A DNA stretch of 64,000 nucleotides from NCBI RefSeq assembly GCF_000426865.1, contig NZ_AUGE01000021.1:1-64000 (forward strand), written 5' to 3'. Below, in pieces: positions 1-8,357 of the stretch. Origin of the DNA: Citrifermentans bremense R1. GTDB lineage: Bacteria; Desulfobacterota; Desulfuromonadia; Geobacterales; Geobacteraceae. A program made the translations under genes and the position numbers. Below the pieces are notes generated by a model. The model saw only the letters and a list, made by a program, of their open reading frames with translations. It ran no database searches and was not told where the DNA came from. Each line of letters starts with the position of its first letter. Position 1 is the stretch's first letter.

Positions 1-277
1 AGTGCGTTAGCACGCTCTTAACGATTTCGGTGCATTTCGGACATCTTTGTCACCACGAAGTTCAGAAAACTGCCCTTTCCGGACGGACACTAGTTTAGAT
101 TTAATACCAAGAGTCACAAGTTCAAAATATTATCAAACTCCATCTTGATCACAACGGATTTGTCACATTTCAAAGGATTACTGTGCAGTGAAATAAGGGG
201 GAAGGGATTCAACTGAGGGGATGTTGCAGAGAAAAAGCTGTTGGATTAGCAAGCAATCGGCCTTAAATCTATAACTT

Positions 278-472
278 CTATTGCCAAGCTAGGCAGGCGA
301 TACATACAGCGACAACAAACGCGACAGTCGACATGATCCCTTGCACTTTAGTGCAAGCGTTGGAATGATGTTTTTTTCTCGCCTGTTCTGCAATCTCATT
401 CAAGATAAAATCCGGGATGCAGCAACCGGGTCGGGTCAGCAGTTTATAGGACACCCTTTTCCTGTATGGCAT
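278..472 (-). CDS. small hypothetical protein with C-terminal membrane segment
   Basis: Encodes 64 residues starting MPYRKRVSYK. The start at 472 was chosen because GGAGG lies just upstream; a longer reading from 544 has no clear ribosome site. The protein has a basic N-terminus, two adjacent Cys near residue 17 and a hydrophobic tail (roughly residues 46-62) that looks like one membrane anchor. I do not recognise the family. It lies in the AT-rich segment, and the neighbouring small gene at 569-877 is on the same strand about 100 bases upstream. A plus-strand reading frame overlaps it at 341-568 but has no better support. Existence is likely but unproven. Confidence 0.4.
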   Translation of the reverse strand: MPYRKRVSYKLLTRPGCCIPDFILNEIAEQARKKHHSNACTKVQGIMSTVAFVVAVCIACLAWQ

Positions 473-568
473 AAAACCTCCCAAAGAACATCCTACCTCA
501 GTGGCACTTATATTCCGAAATGGCTTCATGATGATTCGCAACATTATTTAAATCAAGCATTTGTATAA

Positions 569-877
569 TCAACCTGCATACCCCTTGTGTGACATGGTAG
601 GTTCGGTGTTAAACTGTGAGATCACTACGTGAATACTGCCGGCTAGATCACGAACTGTTTGTTCATCGAAATCACTGTCACACGCAGCATGTGCTTGACT
701 GATAAGTTCTTTAAAGTCACCGGAGGGTTCCGCAGTGCGTTTATTGTTTGCACTTTTCAACAGTGATAATTTCACTCGGTAAAGCAACGCTTCCAAGTAT
801 AGCATGTTGTTTACTGGCATATTTGATTGCCGAACGATTCCGAGACATTCGTTAATGATGCTGTACCTGTAATCCAT
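569..877 (-). CDS. hypothetical protein
   Basis: Encodes 102 residues beginning MDYRYSIINECLGIVRQSN. An in-frame start exists at 925, but GGAGGGG sits 6 bases upstream of the ATG at 877, which decides the start. The protein is mostly helical, soluble and of mixed charge, with no signal peptide or membrane segment and no motif I recognise. It could be a small cytoplasmic accessory protein of the AT-rich island. Function unknown. Confidence 0.5.
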   Translation of the reverse strand: MDYRYSIINECLGIVRQSNMPVNNMLYLEALLYRVKLSLLKSANNKRTAEPSGDFKELISQAHAACDSDFDEQTVRDLAGSIHVVISQFNTEPTMSHKGYAG

Positions 878-1465
878 GATTATCCCCTCCGTAATATTGG
901 CACATCTGCAAACGAAGTAAGACATTTGGGGTCAGTGTAATTCGGAGATGCCTTATTTGGAGCACTCCTAAGAGATTACCAGCATTACCGTTAGATTATT
1001 ACAATAAGATAAATTTGTCATTATCGTTAATTTCTGAGTCTTTATGCAGTTTACTGCTCACCATGTGGTAAGGATAAATCTCCTACTGAATCAGATATTG
1101 GATTGGTATAACCATTGGGTGAGGCTTCGGAAGCGCAGCAAGCGTTTGAGGTGTGGATCATGCTGAAGCTGACGTGATCCTTCTAGATGCTTGGTTGCTG
1201 ACTAGACGGCATTCCTGCATGCACATTGTTCAGGGAGTGCGCCTAAGACTGGAAGAGGCGTGCAACTGGGCTGAGCGAGAGTCAAGGGCAAAGGAGGGGG
1301 CTTTGGACGGTACACGGCCGAAAGAGGTACTCCACACAATCATAATCTAGGATATTACGATCCGCTATCTCCACAGTGTCATAAGGCAGCTGAAACAGGT
1401 TTAAGACAGGCGACAGCGAGCATGCAGGACGTGACGGTTCAGAAGTTCTATGAGGAGTTGTGCAG
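878..1465. other. gene-poor AT-rich gap
   Basis: About 590 bases lie between two minus-strand genes, with no convincing intact gene. The only open stretch of note is a 65-codon plus-strand frame at 1153-1350 with a GTG start and no Shine-Dalgarno sequence (described separately as a possible receiver-domain remnant). No tRNA, riboswitch or strong hairpin was recognised. The 3' half of the gap would hold the downstream region of the NarL-like regulator gene. Confidence 0.5.
1111..1350 (+). pseudogene. possible decayed receiver-domain remnant
   Basis: Two overlapping plus-strand frames together resemble the first half of a response-regulator receiver domain. One frame reads GEASEAQQAF from about 1120; the next frame, after an apparent one-base shift near 1150, reads ADVILLDAW, at roughly the spacing expected for the phosphoacceptor strand. 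The first frame has a stop just upstream and no start codon with a ribosome site. What follows (to 1350) does not resemble the rest of a receiver. This is an inference from short matches and may be chance. Confidence 0.22.
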
Positions 1466-2116
1466 TCAAAAGGATTCAGGTCTTCCGACTATGCCCTCTT
1501 GCACTGCGTGATTGACGAGCTGCGCTATGTTCGAGATATTTAGCTTTTTCATGACCTTCAGCCTGTAAGTCTCGACTGTTTTGCTAGAAATTTTGAGCTC
1601 ATAGCCGATCTCTTTGCAATTTTTGCCCGCAACCAGCAACCGGTATGCCTGCTCCTCACGTGGGGTTAGGCTATACTTGCCGAGAGGCTTTCCCTCATCA
1701 GCAAGGCCAGAAATTATTATGTCGCTCAGACGGGGACTTAGATATGAAGTGTCTTTAAAAACGCAGCGAACTGCAGTTACCAATTCCTGAAAAGCCCACT
1801 CTTTCAGAATGAACGATTTAACCCCTAACTTTAGAGCCTCGATGACATACTGTCGGTCACTGTGCATTGAGAGGATGATTATTCCTATCCCCGGAGCTTT
1901 TTGGTGAATGACGCTGGCAGCCTCGGTCCCATTCATACCTGGCATGCTCAAGTCCAGAACCACTACATCCGGCATATTTTCAAGAGTCTTCTCGACCACC
2001 GAGACCCCATCACCGGCCTCTGCAACCACCACCATATCTTCTTCGCGTTCCAAAAGCGCACGCATTCCTTCCCTAAACATGACGTGATCATCAGCTAATA
2101 TTATCCTGATGCCCAT
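1466..2116 (-). CDS. NarL/FixJ-family response regulator (receiver + LuxR HTH)
   Basis: A 216-residue two-domain regulator. Residues 1-120 form a CheY-like receiver with the acidic pair D9-D10, phosphoacceptor D55 in VVVLDLSMPG and a conserved Lys in ILKEW. Residues about 148-205 form a LuxR-type helix-turn-helix (LTPREEQAYRLLVAGK ... SSKTVETYRLKVMKKL). Members of this family bind DNA when phosphorylated by a HisKA_3 kinase. The divergent neighbour at 2353-3579 is exactly such a kinase, so the two very probably form a pair that shares the 236-base intergenic region. Its target genes cannot be told from the sequence; hemerythrin-like and receiver genes lie nearby. Confidence 0.88.
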   Translation of the reverse strand: MGIRIILADDHVMFREGMRALLEREEDMVVVAEAGDGVSVVEKTLENMPDVVVLDLSMPGMNGTEAASVIHQKAPGIGIIILSMHSDRQYVIEALKLGVKSFILKEWAFQELVTAVRCVFKDTSYLSPRLSDIIISGLADEGKPLGKYSLTPREEQAYRLLVAGKNCKEIGYELKISSKTVETYRLKVMKKLNISNIAQLVNHAVQEGIVGRPESF

Positions 2117-2352
2117 TCCTCCCCCCCTTACCAGATGGGAACCGCCACCTGTATTAATATTGACTTATGTATCGCTGCAATAGGTACCACAGTCAAAGAT
2201 AAAGGTCAACAATATATAAGACAATCAGCGTGTTACAACGAGACTGGTTCTGTGCTGAAACAGCCGCTCATAAAAAAAACTTTTAAAATTTAATAATATA
2301 AATTATATTGCCGTCATACAAGACACGATCGCTACCGAGTCAAGGGCTGACA
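2117..2352. promoter_or_regulatory. divergent promoter region between regulator and kinase genes
   Basis: This 236-base AT-rich gap separates the two divergently oriented two-component genes and must hold both promoters. No -35/-10 pair stood out with confidence. A run of A/T around 2270-2307 precedes the kinase gene. NarL-type operators are short and degenerate, and none is claimed here. Confidence 0.35.
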
Positions 2353-3579
2353 ATGGACAGTATCAAGGACATCCAAAACAAAAAAAAGACAGTTTCCAAA
2401 AAGCAATTCCCGTCAGATAGGAAGCTCCATAACCTTTTACAACACGTGCCGGTAGTGTTGTTTCAGTACCAAAAGCATGGCGACGGTCGTCATAGCTTTC
2501 CGTATATCAGCGACGGCTTCACGAAACTTTTTCATGTTCGTTCCTGCAAGGCGCCAACAGATGCTTCTGGTTTTTTTTCAAAGCTTCACTGCGATGATGT
2601 GGGTATTGTCATTGCATCACTTGCCGACTCGGCAGAGAACCTATCTCTTTGGCAACAGGAGTTTCGTATCAAAATGGAGCGGCAATATTGGATAGAGGCA
2701 GCGGCCACTCCAATCTTGCTAAAGGATGGTAGTTGCTTGTGGAGTGGGTATGCGAGAGAGATAAGCGAGAGAAAGGTATTGGAGCAGGATCTAAGGAAAG
2801 CTAAGGAAGACTTAATGCGGCTGATAGAGGAACGGACCCATAAGCTGACTAAAGCCAACACACAACTGCACGCCCTAAACCAGGAGATAAGAGAAGAGAT
2901 TGACCAGCGCGTCAAACTAGAGAAAAGTCTAAAAGAATCGTACGAGCTTTTGTCTTTGCTTGCCGCGAATCTAGTCTTCTCGGAAGAACGAGAGCGGAGA
3001 AGAATTGCAACAGAATTGCATGATGATGTGGTGCAGCATCTGGCGCTTTGCAAACTCAGACTCGATATGGGACTCAAGGACGGGACTCCCTCGCGTGTAT
3101 TGCAGGAAGAACTTGTCGGCGAGCTTGTAAGGACAATGCAACAGATCAGACGCATCTGCTACGACCTAAGCCCTCCAGTGCTGTACGATTTTGGAATTCT
3201 TAAAGCGCTGCAAAATCTCGGAGAAACAATGACCCAGGCAGCCGCTTTACAATTTTCATTTCAACACGACCAGGAAAAGCTTGAATTACCAAATCATATA
3301 TGCACTGTACTGTATCAAACGGCCAAAGAGTTGCTTACTAATGTGATAAAACATGCAACTGCGAGCCAAATATTGGTAACCATAACAAAAAGTGACGAAT
3401 TGGTCAGGCTGTCGGTAACCGACGACGGAGTTGGCTTCTTATCTTCTTGCAAGAAGGGTTTTGGCTTGTCACATATTCAGCAAAGGGTAGCCTTCCTCAA
3501 AGGGAACCTGAGCATCTCCTCAGGACCCGACAAAAAGACTGTTGTGACAGTCGAAATCCCTGCGCCCGGCCCGAATTAA
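2353..3579 (+). CDS. NarX/DegS-type sensor histidine kinase with PAS domain
   Basis: A 408-residue soluble kinase with no membrane segment. A PAS-like domain spans about residues 30-145 and ends in the typical WSGYAREISERK linker, followed by a coiled coil (about 150-205). The dimerisation and phosphotransfer box of the HisKA_3 family (RRRIATELHDDVVQH) places the phosphoacceptor at H223. The C-terminal HATPase_c domain has N-box KELLTNVIKH, G1 box DDGVGF and a GFGLSHIQQR box. The ATG at 2353 with AAGGG 6 bases upstream is preferred over a TTG at 2308. A cytoplasmic PAS suggests sensing of an internal redox or small-molecule signal, but no ligand residue is diagnostic. Likely partner: the divergent NarL-like regulator. 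Confidence 0.85.
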   Translation: MDSIKDIQNKKKTVSKKQFPSDRKLHNLLQHVPVVLFQYQKHGDGRHSFPYISDGFTKLFHVRSCKAPTDASGFFSKLHCDDVGIVIASLADSAENLSLWQQEFRIKMERQYWIEAAATPILLKDGSCLWSGYAREISERKVLEQDLRKAKEDLMRLIEERTHKLTKANTQLHALNQEIREEIDQRVKLEKSLKESYELLSLLAANLVFSEERERRRIATELHDDVVQHLALCKLRLDMGLKDGTPSRVLQEELVGELVRTMQQIRRICYDLSPPVLYDFGILKALQNLGETMTQAAALQFSFQHDQEKLELPNHICTVLYQTAKELLTNVIKHATASQILVTITKSDELVRLSVTDDGVGFLSSCKKGFGLSHIQQRVAFLKGNLSISSGPDKKTVVTVEIPAPGPN

Positions 3580-3986
3580 TTAATTTCATTTAACCGCCCG
3601 CCATACTCCAAGACATATCGTTTAACCTTGGGGTTGTGCAAGTTGAAGTGCTCAAGGCTCCAGTCGTTCAAGAACTGCAGAAACTGAGCATCGTCACCTG
3701 CATCACCTTCAACACACGGGAGGATACGCGCCATGAATGCGCCATGGTCCCTTTTATGCCCGGACAATTCTGGAAAAGCGACTTTAGCCATCCAACGCTC
3801 TTCATATTCAAAATAGAAGCGACTCAGGGAAACAACAGTCTTTAAAAGGACAGTGCGGCTTTCAGCACAAAACCCCTGGCCGAATTGTTCAGAGACCATG
3901 TTAATCAGCTTAATAAACTGCTGATTATGTTCATCGATTATCGGAATTCCAACAGAAAAATCAGCATGCCAACTGATCAGCAGCAT
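3576..3986 (-). CDS. bacteriohemerythrin-like protein with two iron ligands replaced
   Basis: A 136-residue single-domain hemerythrin-like protein. By the standard bacteriohemerythrin numbering the retained di-iron ligands are H20 (DEHNQQF), E62, H77 and H81 (HKRDH) and H113. The ligand normally at 58 (HF..EE) is Tyr here (RFYFEYEE), and the last Asp ligand is Asn118 (EHFNLHN). I checked both codons on the reverse strand (tat and aac). Canonical bacteriohemerythrins bind O2 at a seven-ligand di-iron site; this one probably has an altered or single-metal site, or acts as a non-O2 sensor. The start has a GAAAGGG site upstream. It converges on the PAS kinase gene with a 4-base overlap of the 3' ends. 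Confidence 0.85.
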   Translation of the reverse strand: MLLISWHADFSVGIPIIDEHNQQFIKLINMVSEQFGQGFCAESRTVLLKTVVSLSRFYFEYEERWMAKVAFPELSGHKRDHGAFMARILPCVEGDAGDDAQFLQFLNDWSLEHFNLHNPKVKRYVLEYGGRLNEIN

Positions 3987-4229
3987 AGGTCACCCTTTCC
4001 GGGCCGTCAGACAAACAAGCAGGAGCCAAAAATATGAAAATCCGCGCCCCATCTGCCTCTGTGAGACCCACTAGGCCTTCCATCACATCCTCACGGATGG
4101 GTTAGTATTATGGCTTTGTACTTGGTTTAATTGATGAATCGATAGAAGAGACAATATTTCAGATAGCCCATAATGTCAACAACTGCCTATGTGTACATTT
4201 AACAACAGTGAAATTTCTTTTTTAAAAAA
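3987..4229. other. intergenic region, no gene seen
   Basis: About 240 bases between two minus-strand genes. It should carry the promoter of the hemerythrin-like gene. No open frame with a ribosome site, no riboswitch consensus and no convincing terminator were recognised, apart from A/T-rich tracts near 4200-4230. Confidence 0.4.
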
Positions 4230-4670
4230 TCAGAGCACGTGTCGCAACCTCTTATCTCTGTAGAAGCGTTTATAAAATGTTTCGATCATCAACGAATCGA
4301 GATTGGAAAAAAATTTATCAAAGTCTAAAGGCTTATGTATAAAAAATTTTGCACCAGTTTCGTAACATCTTTGTATCAACTCATACTCCTTACAAACTGA
4401 CATCAAAACTACTGCATGGTTAGGACTTCGTTTTGATAACATGAAGGAAAGTTCAATACCATTAATAACAGGCATTAGAACATCTAGTATGTATATGTCT
4501 ATACTTACGCTGTCGGTGATTTTCGAAACAGCGTAAGCGTTTTCAGCATATAATACGTTCTGTGTCGGATAATTTTTCGTCAACATAGTGCAAATCATCT
4601 TGCCGATGTCCAGGTCATCGTCAACAACGAGGATATTCATCCTGCAAATATCATCATTATTTTTGTACAT
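4230..4670 (-). CDS. stand-alone response-regulator receiver protein
   Basis: A 146-residue protein made of one receiver domain preceded by a ten-residue N-terminal leader. The acidic cluster is VVDDD, the phosphoacceptor Asp lies in IYILDVLMPVING, and the conserved Lys is in FIHKPLDFDKF. There is no output domain. The start at 4670 is set by GGAGG 5 bases upstream; the frame stays open to 4904, but that extension has no ribosome site and is Lys/Thr-rich low-quality sequence. Single-domain receivers usually act by protein contact or in phosphorelays. No kinase gene is adjacent; the nearest is at 2353-3579. Confidence 0.8.
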   Translation of the reverse strand: MYKNNDDICRMNILVVDDDLDIGKMICTMLTKNYPTQNVLYAENAYAVSKITDSVSIDIYILDVLMPVINGIELSFMLSKRSPNHAVVLMSVCKEYELIQRCYETGAKFFIHKPLDFDKFFSNLDSLMIETFYKRFYRDKRLRHVL

Positions 4671-5020
4671 TGCGACCTCCGATAAAACACATACCAAAGG
4701 AAACATCACAGATTCTAACGCTGCAATTAGCATTTTCTTATAGTTAGGGAAATTACATAAATACACCGTTCCATTCGTACTAGCCGAAGTAAGATTTGCC
4801 TTAGCCTTATATAGGTAAAAAACCATATCAATACAGGTCTTTTTCTTATGCGTCATGCGCGTCGCCTCATGGAGCCCGGTTTCCCTGTGACGATCCCGCA
4901 CCATGACATGTTTCCAAGTATGTGTATAAAAAAAGACCAGCTAAATTGGCTGGCCTTTACGAAGTAATGGATGGGTATTGTATCAGGAGGGGTGCGCCCC
5001 TCCGTATTCGCCAGGCCTTT
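4671..5020. other. gap at the boundary between AT-rich and GC-rich segments
   Basis: This 350-base gap holds the terminator of the E1-alpha gene (4926-4955), a GAGGGGTGCGCCCCTC hairpin around 4986-5001, and an open but unsupported frame on the minus strand. Base composition changes clearly across it, from AT-rich to the left to strongly GC-rich to the right. No gene is called. Confidence 0.5.
4926..4955 (-). terminator. intrinsic terminator after the E1-alpha gene
   Basis: Read on the minus strand, GGCCAGC and GCTGGTC form a seven-pair stem (one G-U pair) with a seven-base loop, followed by a run of seven T. It lies about 65 bases beyond the E1-alpha stop codon. Confidence 0.8.
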
Positions 5021-5998
5021 TCACACGTAGATATCGTTCCAGATCTCGGAGTCCTCAGGCCAGGGGGAATCCTCGGCGAAGCGAACCGCCTCCTGGACCT
5101 GGGCCAGGGCATTCCTGTTTATCTCGTCCAGGCGCGCCTGGTCGGCGATTCCCTCCTCCAGCAGGCGGCGCGAGAGGTTCGGTATCGGGTCGCGTCTTTT
5201 CCAGACCTCGGCCTCGGAGGAACTACGGTACTTGGCGGGGTCGGACATGGAGTGGCCGCGGAACCGGTAGGTGACCGCCTCTATGAAGTAGGGGCGCTGG
5301 CGCTCCCTCACCCACTCCGCCGCCCTCTTGGTCGCCTGATACATGGCTACCACATCCATGCCGTCCACCTTCTCGCTTGGTATGTCATAGCCGCAGGTGC
5401 GCCGGTGCAGTGCTGCCTGGGCCGAGGCGCGGTGAACTTCGGTCCCGATGCCGTAGAAGTTGTTCTCGCAAATGAAGAGTACTGGGAGTTCCCAAAGCCG
5501 CGCCCAGTTAAGCGACTCGTGGAATGTCCCCTGGTTCATTGAGCCGTCGCCGAAGAAACAGGCGGTGATGCGGTCCTGTTCCTGGAGCTGGCTCCCCCAG
5601 GCAAGCCCGATGGCGATGGGGAACTGCCCCCCCACGATGGCGTACCCCCCCATGAAGTTCAGCTCGGGCGCGAACAGGTGCATCGACCCCCCTTTCCCCT
5701 TGCAAAGACCGGTCGCCTTGCCGAAGAGTTCCGCCATGACCCTTTTGGGATCGCCCCCCCTCACGATGGCCTGGGCGTGGTCGCGGTAGGCCGACAGCAC
5801 GTAGTCGGCAGGCTGCAGCCCGGCGGTGCAGCCGACGGCGACCGCTTCCTGGCCACTATAGAGATGCAGGAAGCCGGTGATATGCCCCTTGGAGTACTGT
5901 TCGGCGCAGCTCTCCTCGAACTCGCGGCAAAGCACCATCTGCTCGTAGAATTTCAGCAGATCCTCCTCGGGAAGCAGATCCTTAAGATTGTCCGCCAT
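5021..5998 (-). CDS. pdhA: pyruvate dehydrogenase (or acetoin dehydrogenase) E1 component, alpha subunit
   Basis: A 325-residue protein covering the whole E1-alpha fold. It contains the thiamine-diphosphate motif GDGSMNQGTFHESLNWA followed by ENNFYGIGT, and the phosphorylation-loop region YRFRGHSMSDPAKYRS. E1-alpha pairs with E1-beta to decarboxylate a 2-oxo acid and pass the acyl group to a lipoyl E2. The gene overlaps the end of the upstream aconitase gene by 17 bases, so the two are co-transcribed. No E1-beta, E2 or E3 gene follows; a terminator comes directly after. The substrate (pyruvate, acetoin or a branched-chain oxo acid) cannot be fixed from sequence alone. The beta partner must be encoded elsewhere. 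Confidence 0.88.
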   Translation of the reverse strand: MADNLKDLLPEEDLLKFYEQMVLCREFEESCAEQYSKGHITGFLHLYSGQEAVAVGCTAGLQPADYVLSAYRDHAQAIVRGGDPKRVMAELFGKATGLCKGKGGSMHLFAPELNFMGGYAIVGGQFPIAIGLAWGSQLQEQDRITACFFGDGSMNQGTFHESLNWARLWELPVLFICENNFYGIGTEVHRASAQAALHRRTCGYDIPSEKVDGMDVVAMYQATKRAAEWVRERQRPYFIEAVTYRFRGHSMSDPAKYRSSSEAEVWKRRDPIPNLSRRLLEEGIADQARLDEINRNALAQVQEAVRFAEDSPWPEDSEIWNDIYV

Positions 5999-7928
5999 TG
6001 GTCTCCTCCTTCACCTTGTTCAAAAGCCCCCCGGCCAGAAGTTCCGCCCGCTCCCGCTCCGAAACAGCGAGCTGGGTAAGGATCTCGCCTCCGTTGACCT
6101 TGAACGGTATCTCGGTCGCTCCCCCCTGGATCAATTCGCGCAGGTTCGTTAGCTGCAGGCGGTCCCCCTGCTTGATCCGGTCGTAGTCGTCCTTGTTCTT
6201 GAAGGTGAGCGGCAGTATCCCGAAGTTGATCAGGTTGGAGCGATGGATCCTGGCGAAGCCTTTGGCGATCTTCACCCTGATGCCCAAGTAGCGCGGCGCC
6301 AGCGCGGCGTGCTCGCGCGACGACCCCTGCCCGTAATTCTCGCCGCCGATTACCGCCCCCTCCCCTTTTTGTGAGGCACGGTCGGCAAACTCGGGGTCGA
6401 CCTGTTCGAAGACGAACTTGCTGATGGCGGGGATGTTGCTGCGGAATGGGAGCACCTTGTTCCCTGCCGGCATGATGGTGTCGGTGGAGATGTTGTCGCC
6501 GACCTTGATGATCACCTCGACATCGAGCTGGTCCGGCAGCGCGGGGAATTCCGGGAAGGGGACGATGTTCGGGCCGGTGACGATCTCCACGGCGCTACCG
6601 TCCTCGGGGGGCACGATGATGCCGGCGTCATCCAGCAGGTACTGCTCCGGGTTCTGCACGGCGGGCCAGGGGAGGAGGTCGGAGAGCTTCCGGGGGTCGG
6701 TGACCACCCCGAATACACCGGCCGCAGCAGCGGTCTCGGGGGAGCAGAGGTAGACACGGTCCTCCTTGGTGCCGCTTCGCCCAGGGAAGTTGCGCGGGAA
6801 GGTCCGCAGCGACACCTGGTTGGTGCCTGGGGCCTGCCCCATGCCGATGCAGCCCAGGCAACCTGGCTGGTGCACCTGGCCTCCGGCCAGAAGGAGCATT
6901 ATGAATCCTCCCTGCGCCACCACGTTCTCCAGCACCTGGCGGCTGCCGGGGTTGATATGGAAGGCGACGCCCGGCGCTACCTTGCGACCGTCGAGGATGC
7001 GGCAGACAGTCATCAGGTCCCGAAAAGATGAGTTGACCGAGCTGCCGACGATGACCTGGTCCACCTTCAATCCCTCGATTTCCGAGACCGGCACCACGTT
7101 GTCCGGCGACGAGGGGCAGGCGATGAGCGGAACCACCTGGCTCAGGTCTATCTCGTCGTGGTCGTCGTAGGTCGCATCCGGGTCCGGCAATAGTTCGCGC
7201 CACACCTCGCCGCGCCCCTGGGCCTTAAGAAAGGCAAGTGTATGTTGGTCGCTGGGGAAAACGGTGCTGGTTGCGCCAAGCTCGGCCCCCATGTTTCCGA
7301 TGGTGGCGCGGTCGGTAGCGGAAAGGGTGGCGACCCCGGGGCCGTAGTACTCGATGATCTTCCCCACCCCTCCCTTCACGCTGTGGCGCCTTAGCATCTC
7401 CAGGATCACGTCCTTCCCTGAGACCCAGGGTTGCAGCTGCCCGGTCAGCTTTACCCCCCAGATGCGTGGGCAGGTGAGATGAAAGTGGTGCCCCGCCATG
7501 GCGAGCGCGACATCCAGCCCCCCGGCGCCGATGGCGAGTTGACCCAGGCCAGCCGCGGTAGGCGTATGCGAGTCCGCGCCCAACAAGGTGGTGCCAGGGA
7601 CGCCGAAGCGCTCCAGAGAGACCTGGTGCGAGACCCCGTTCCCCGGCTTGGAGAGGTAGACGCCGAACCTCTGGGCCGCGCTGGTTAAAAAGGCGTGGTC
7701 GTCGGCGTTCTTGTTGTCGGTCTGCAGCAGGTTGTGATCGACGTACTGCGCCGCCAGTTCCACCTTCACCCGCGGAAGCCCCATCGCCATGAACTCCAGC
7801 ATCGCCATGGTCCCCGTCGCGTCCTGCAACAGCGTCTGGTCGATCCTCAAGGCTATTTCCTGCCCCGGCACCAGCTTCCCTTCGACCAGGTGCTCTTTCA
7901 ATATTTTCATCGCCACATTGTCGCCCAT
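5982..7928 (-). CDS. aconitate hydratase (single-polypeptide, about 650-residue type)
   Basis: A 648-residue enzyme of the TCA cycle that interconverts citrate and isocitrate through cis-aconitate. The N-terminal domains carry LGADSHTPTAAGLGQLAIGA and iron-sulfur Cys residues in VIACPSS and QPGCLGCIGMG. The C-terminal swivel domain contains GEGAVIGGENYGQGSSREHAALAPRYLG and FGILPL. This length and style match the shorter bacterial aconitase family rather than the roughly 890-residue AcnA. The ATG at 7928 has GAGGAGG upstream. It is the first gene of a two-gene unit with the E1-alpha gene, which may couple acetyl-CoA formation to citrate turnover. Confidence 0.92.
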   Translation of the reverse strand: MGDNVAMKILKEHLVEGKLVPGQEIALRIDQTLLQDATGTMAMLEFMAMGLPRVKVELAAQYVDHNLLQTDNKNADDHAFLTSAAQRFGVYLSKPGNGVSHQVSLERFGVPGTTLLGADSHTPTAAGLGQLAIGAGGLDVALAMAGHHFHLTCPRIWGVKLTGQLQPWVSGKDVILEMLRRHSVKGGVGKIIEYYGPGVATLSATDRATIGNMGAELGATSTVFPSDQHTLAFLKAQGRGEVWRELLPDPDATYDDHDEIDLSQVVPLIACPSSPDNVVPVSEIEGLKVDQVIVGSSVNSSFRDLMTVCRILDGRKVAPGVAFHINPGSRQVLENVVAQGGFIMLLLAGGQVHQPGCLGCIGMGQAPGTNQVSLRTFPRNFPGRSGTKEDRVYLCSPETAAAAGVFGVVTDPRKLSDLLPWPAVQNPEQYLLDDAGIIVPPEDGSAVEIVTGPNIVPFPEFPALPDQLDVEVIIKVGDNISTDTIMPAGNKVLPFRSNIPAISKFVFEQVDPEFADRASQKGEGAVIGGENYGQGSSREHAALAPRYLGIRVKIAKGFARIHRSNLINFGILPLTFKNKDDYDRIKQGDRLQLTNLRELIQGGATEIPFKVNGGEILTQLAVSERERAELLAGGLLNKVKEETNGGQS

Positions 7929-7976
7929 GCTGCCTCCTCGCCCCCTCGCCTGCCGGTAGCTAACCCTGACGCCCGA

Positions 7977-8327
7977 TCACTTGCGCGCCTTGCCGATAAG
8001 CTCTTTCAGCACCACTGCGTTGTTATGCTCCTCGTCTTTAGCGGCGTACAAAAGCGTTACCGGCCCCTTGGCGGCCGCTGCCGCTATTTCCTGCAGCAGT
8101 TCCCCCTGCCCTTCCAGCTCTTCACGATATCGGCTCCTGAAATCCTGCCACCGTTCCGGATCGTGCCCGAACCAGCGGCGCAACTCGTCGCTTGGTGCTA
8201 GCTCCTTCTCCCAGCGGTCGAAATGCGCCCGTTCCTTGGAGATTCCGCGTGGCCAGAGGCGGTCGACCAGGACGCGCAGCCCGTCGTTCCCGTCGGCTTC
8301 CTCGTATATGCGCTTTATCTTAAGCAT
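7977..8327 (-). CDS. DUF488 family protein (YeaO-like)
   Basis: A 116-residue protein with the family signature near its N-terminus (RVLVDRLWPRGISKE) and the C-terminal VTLLYAAKDEEHNNAVVL. DUF488 proteins are small soluble proteins of unknown activity, often near stress genes. GGGGGATGCC precedes the start. The gene lies about 50 bases upstream of the aconitase gene on the same strand, so it may belong to the same transcript, but there is no functional link in the sequence. Confidence 0.85.
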   Translation of the reverse strand: MLKIKRIYEEADGNDGLRVLVDRLWPRGISKERAHFDRWEKELAPSDELRRWFGHDPERWQDFRSRYREELEGQGELLQEIAAAAAKGPVTLLYAAKDEEHNNAVVLKELIGKARK

Positions 8328-8357
8328 GGCATCCCCCGTTACGATAGCTACGCAGCG

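Noticed and set aside
1-277. GTGTCCGTCCGGAAA-like sequence near 80-100 (minus strand) as an insertion-sequence end
   Set aside because: It resembles a transposon end in style, but no partner repeat or transposase is in the window, so it cannot be supported.
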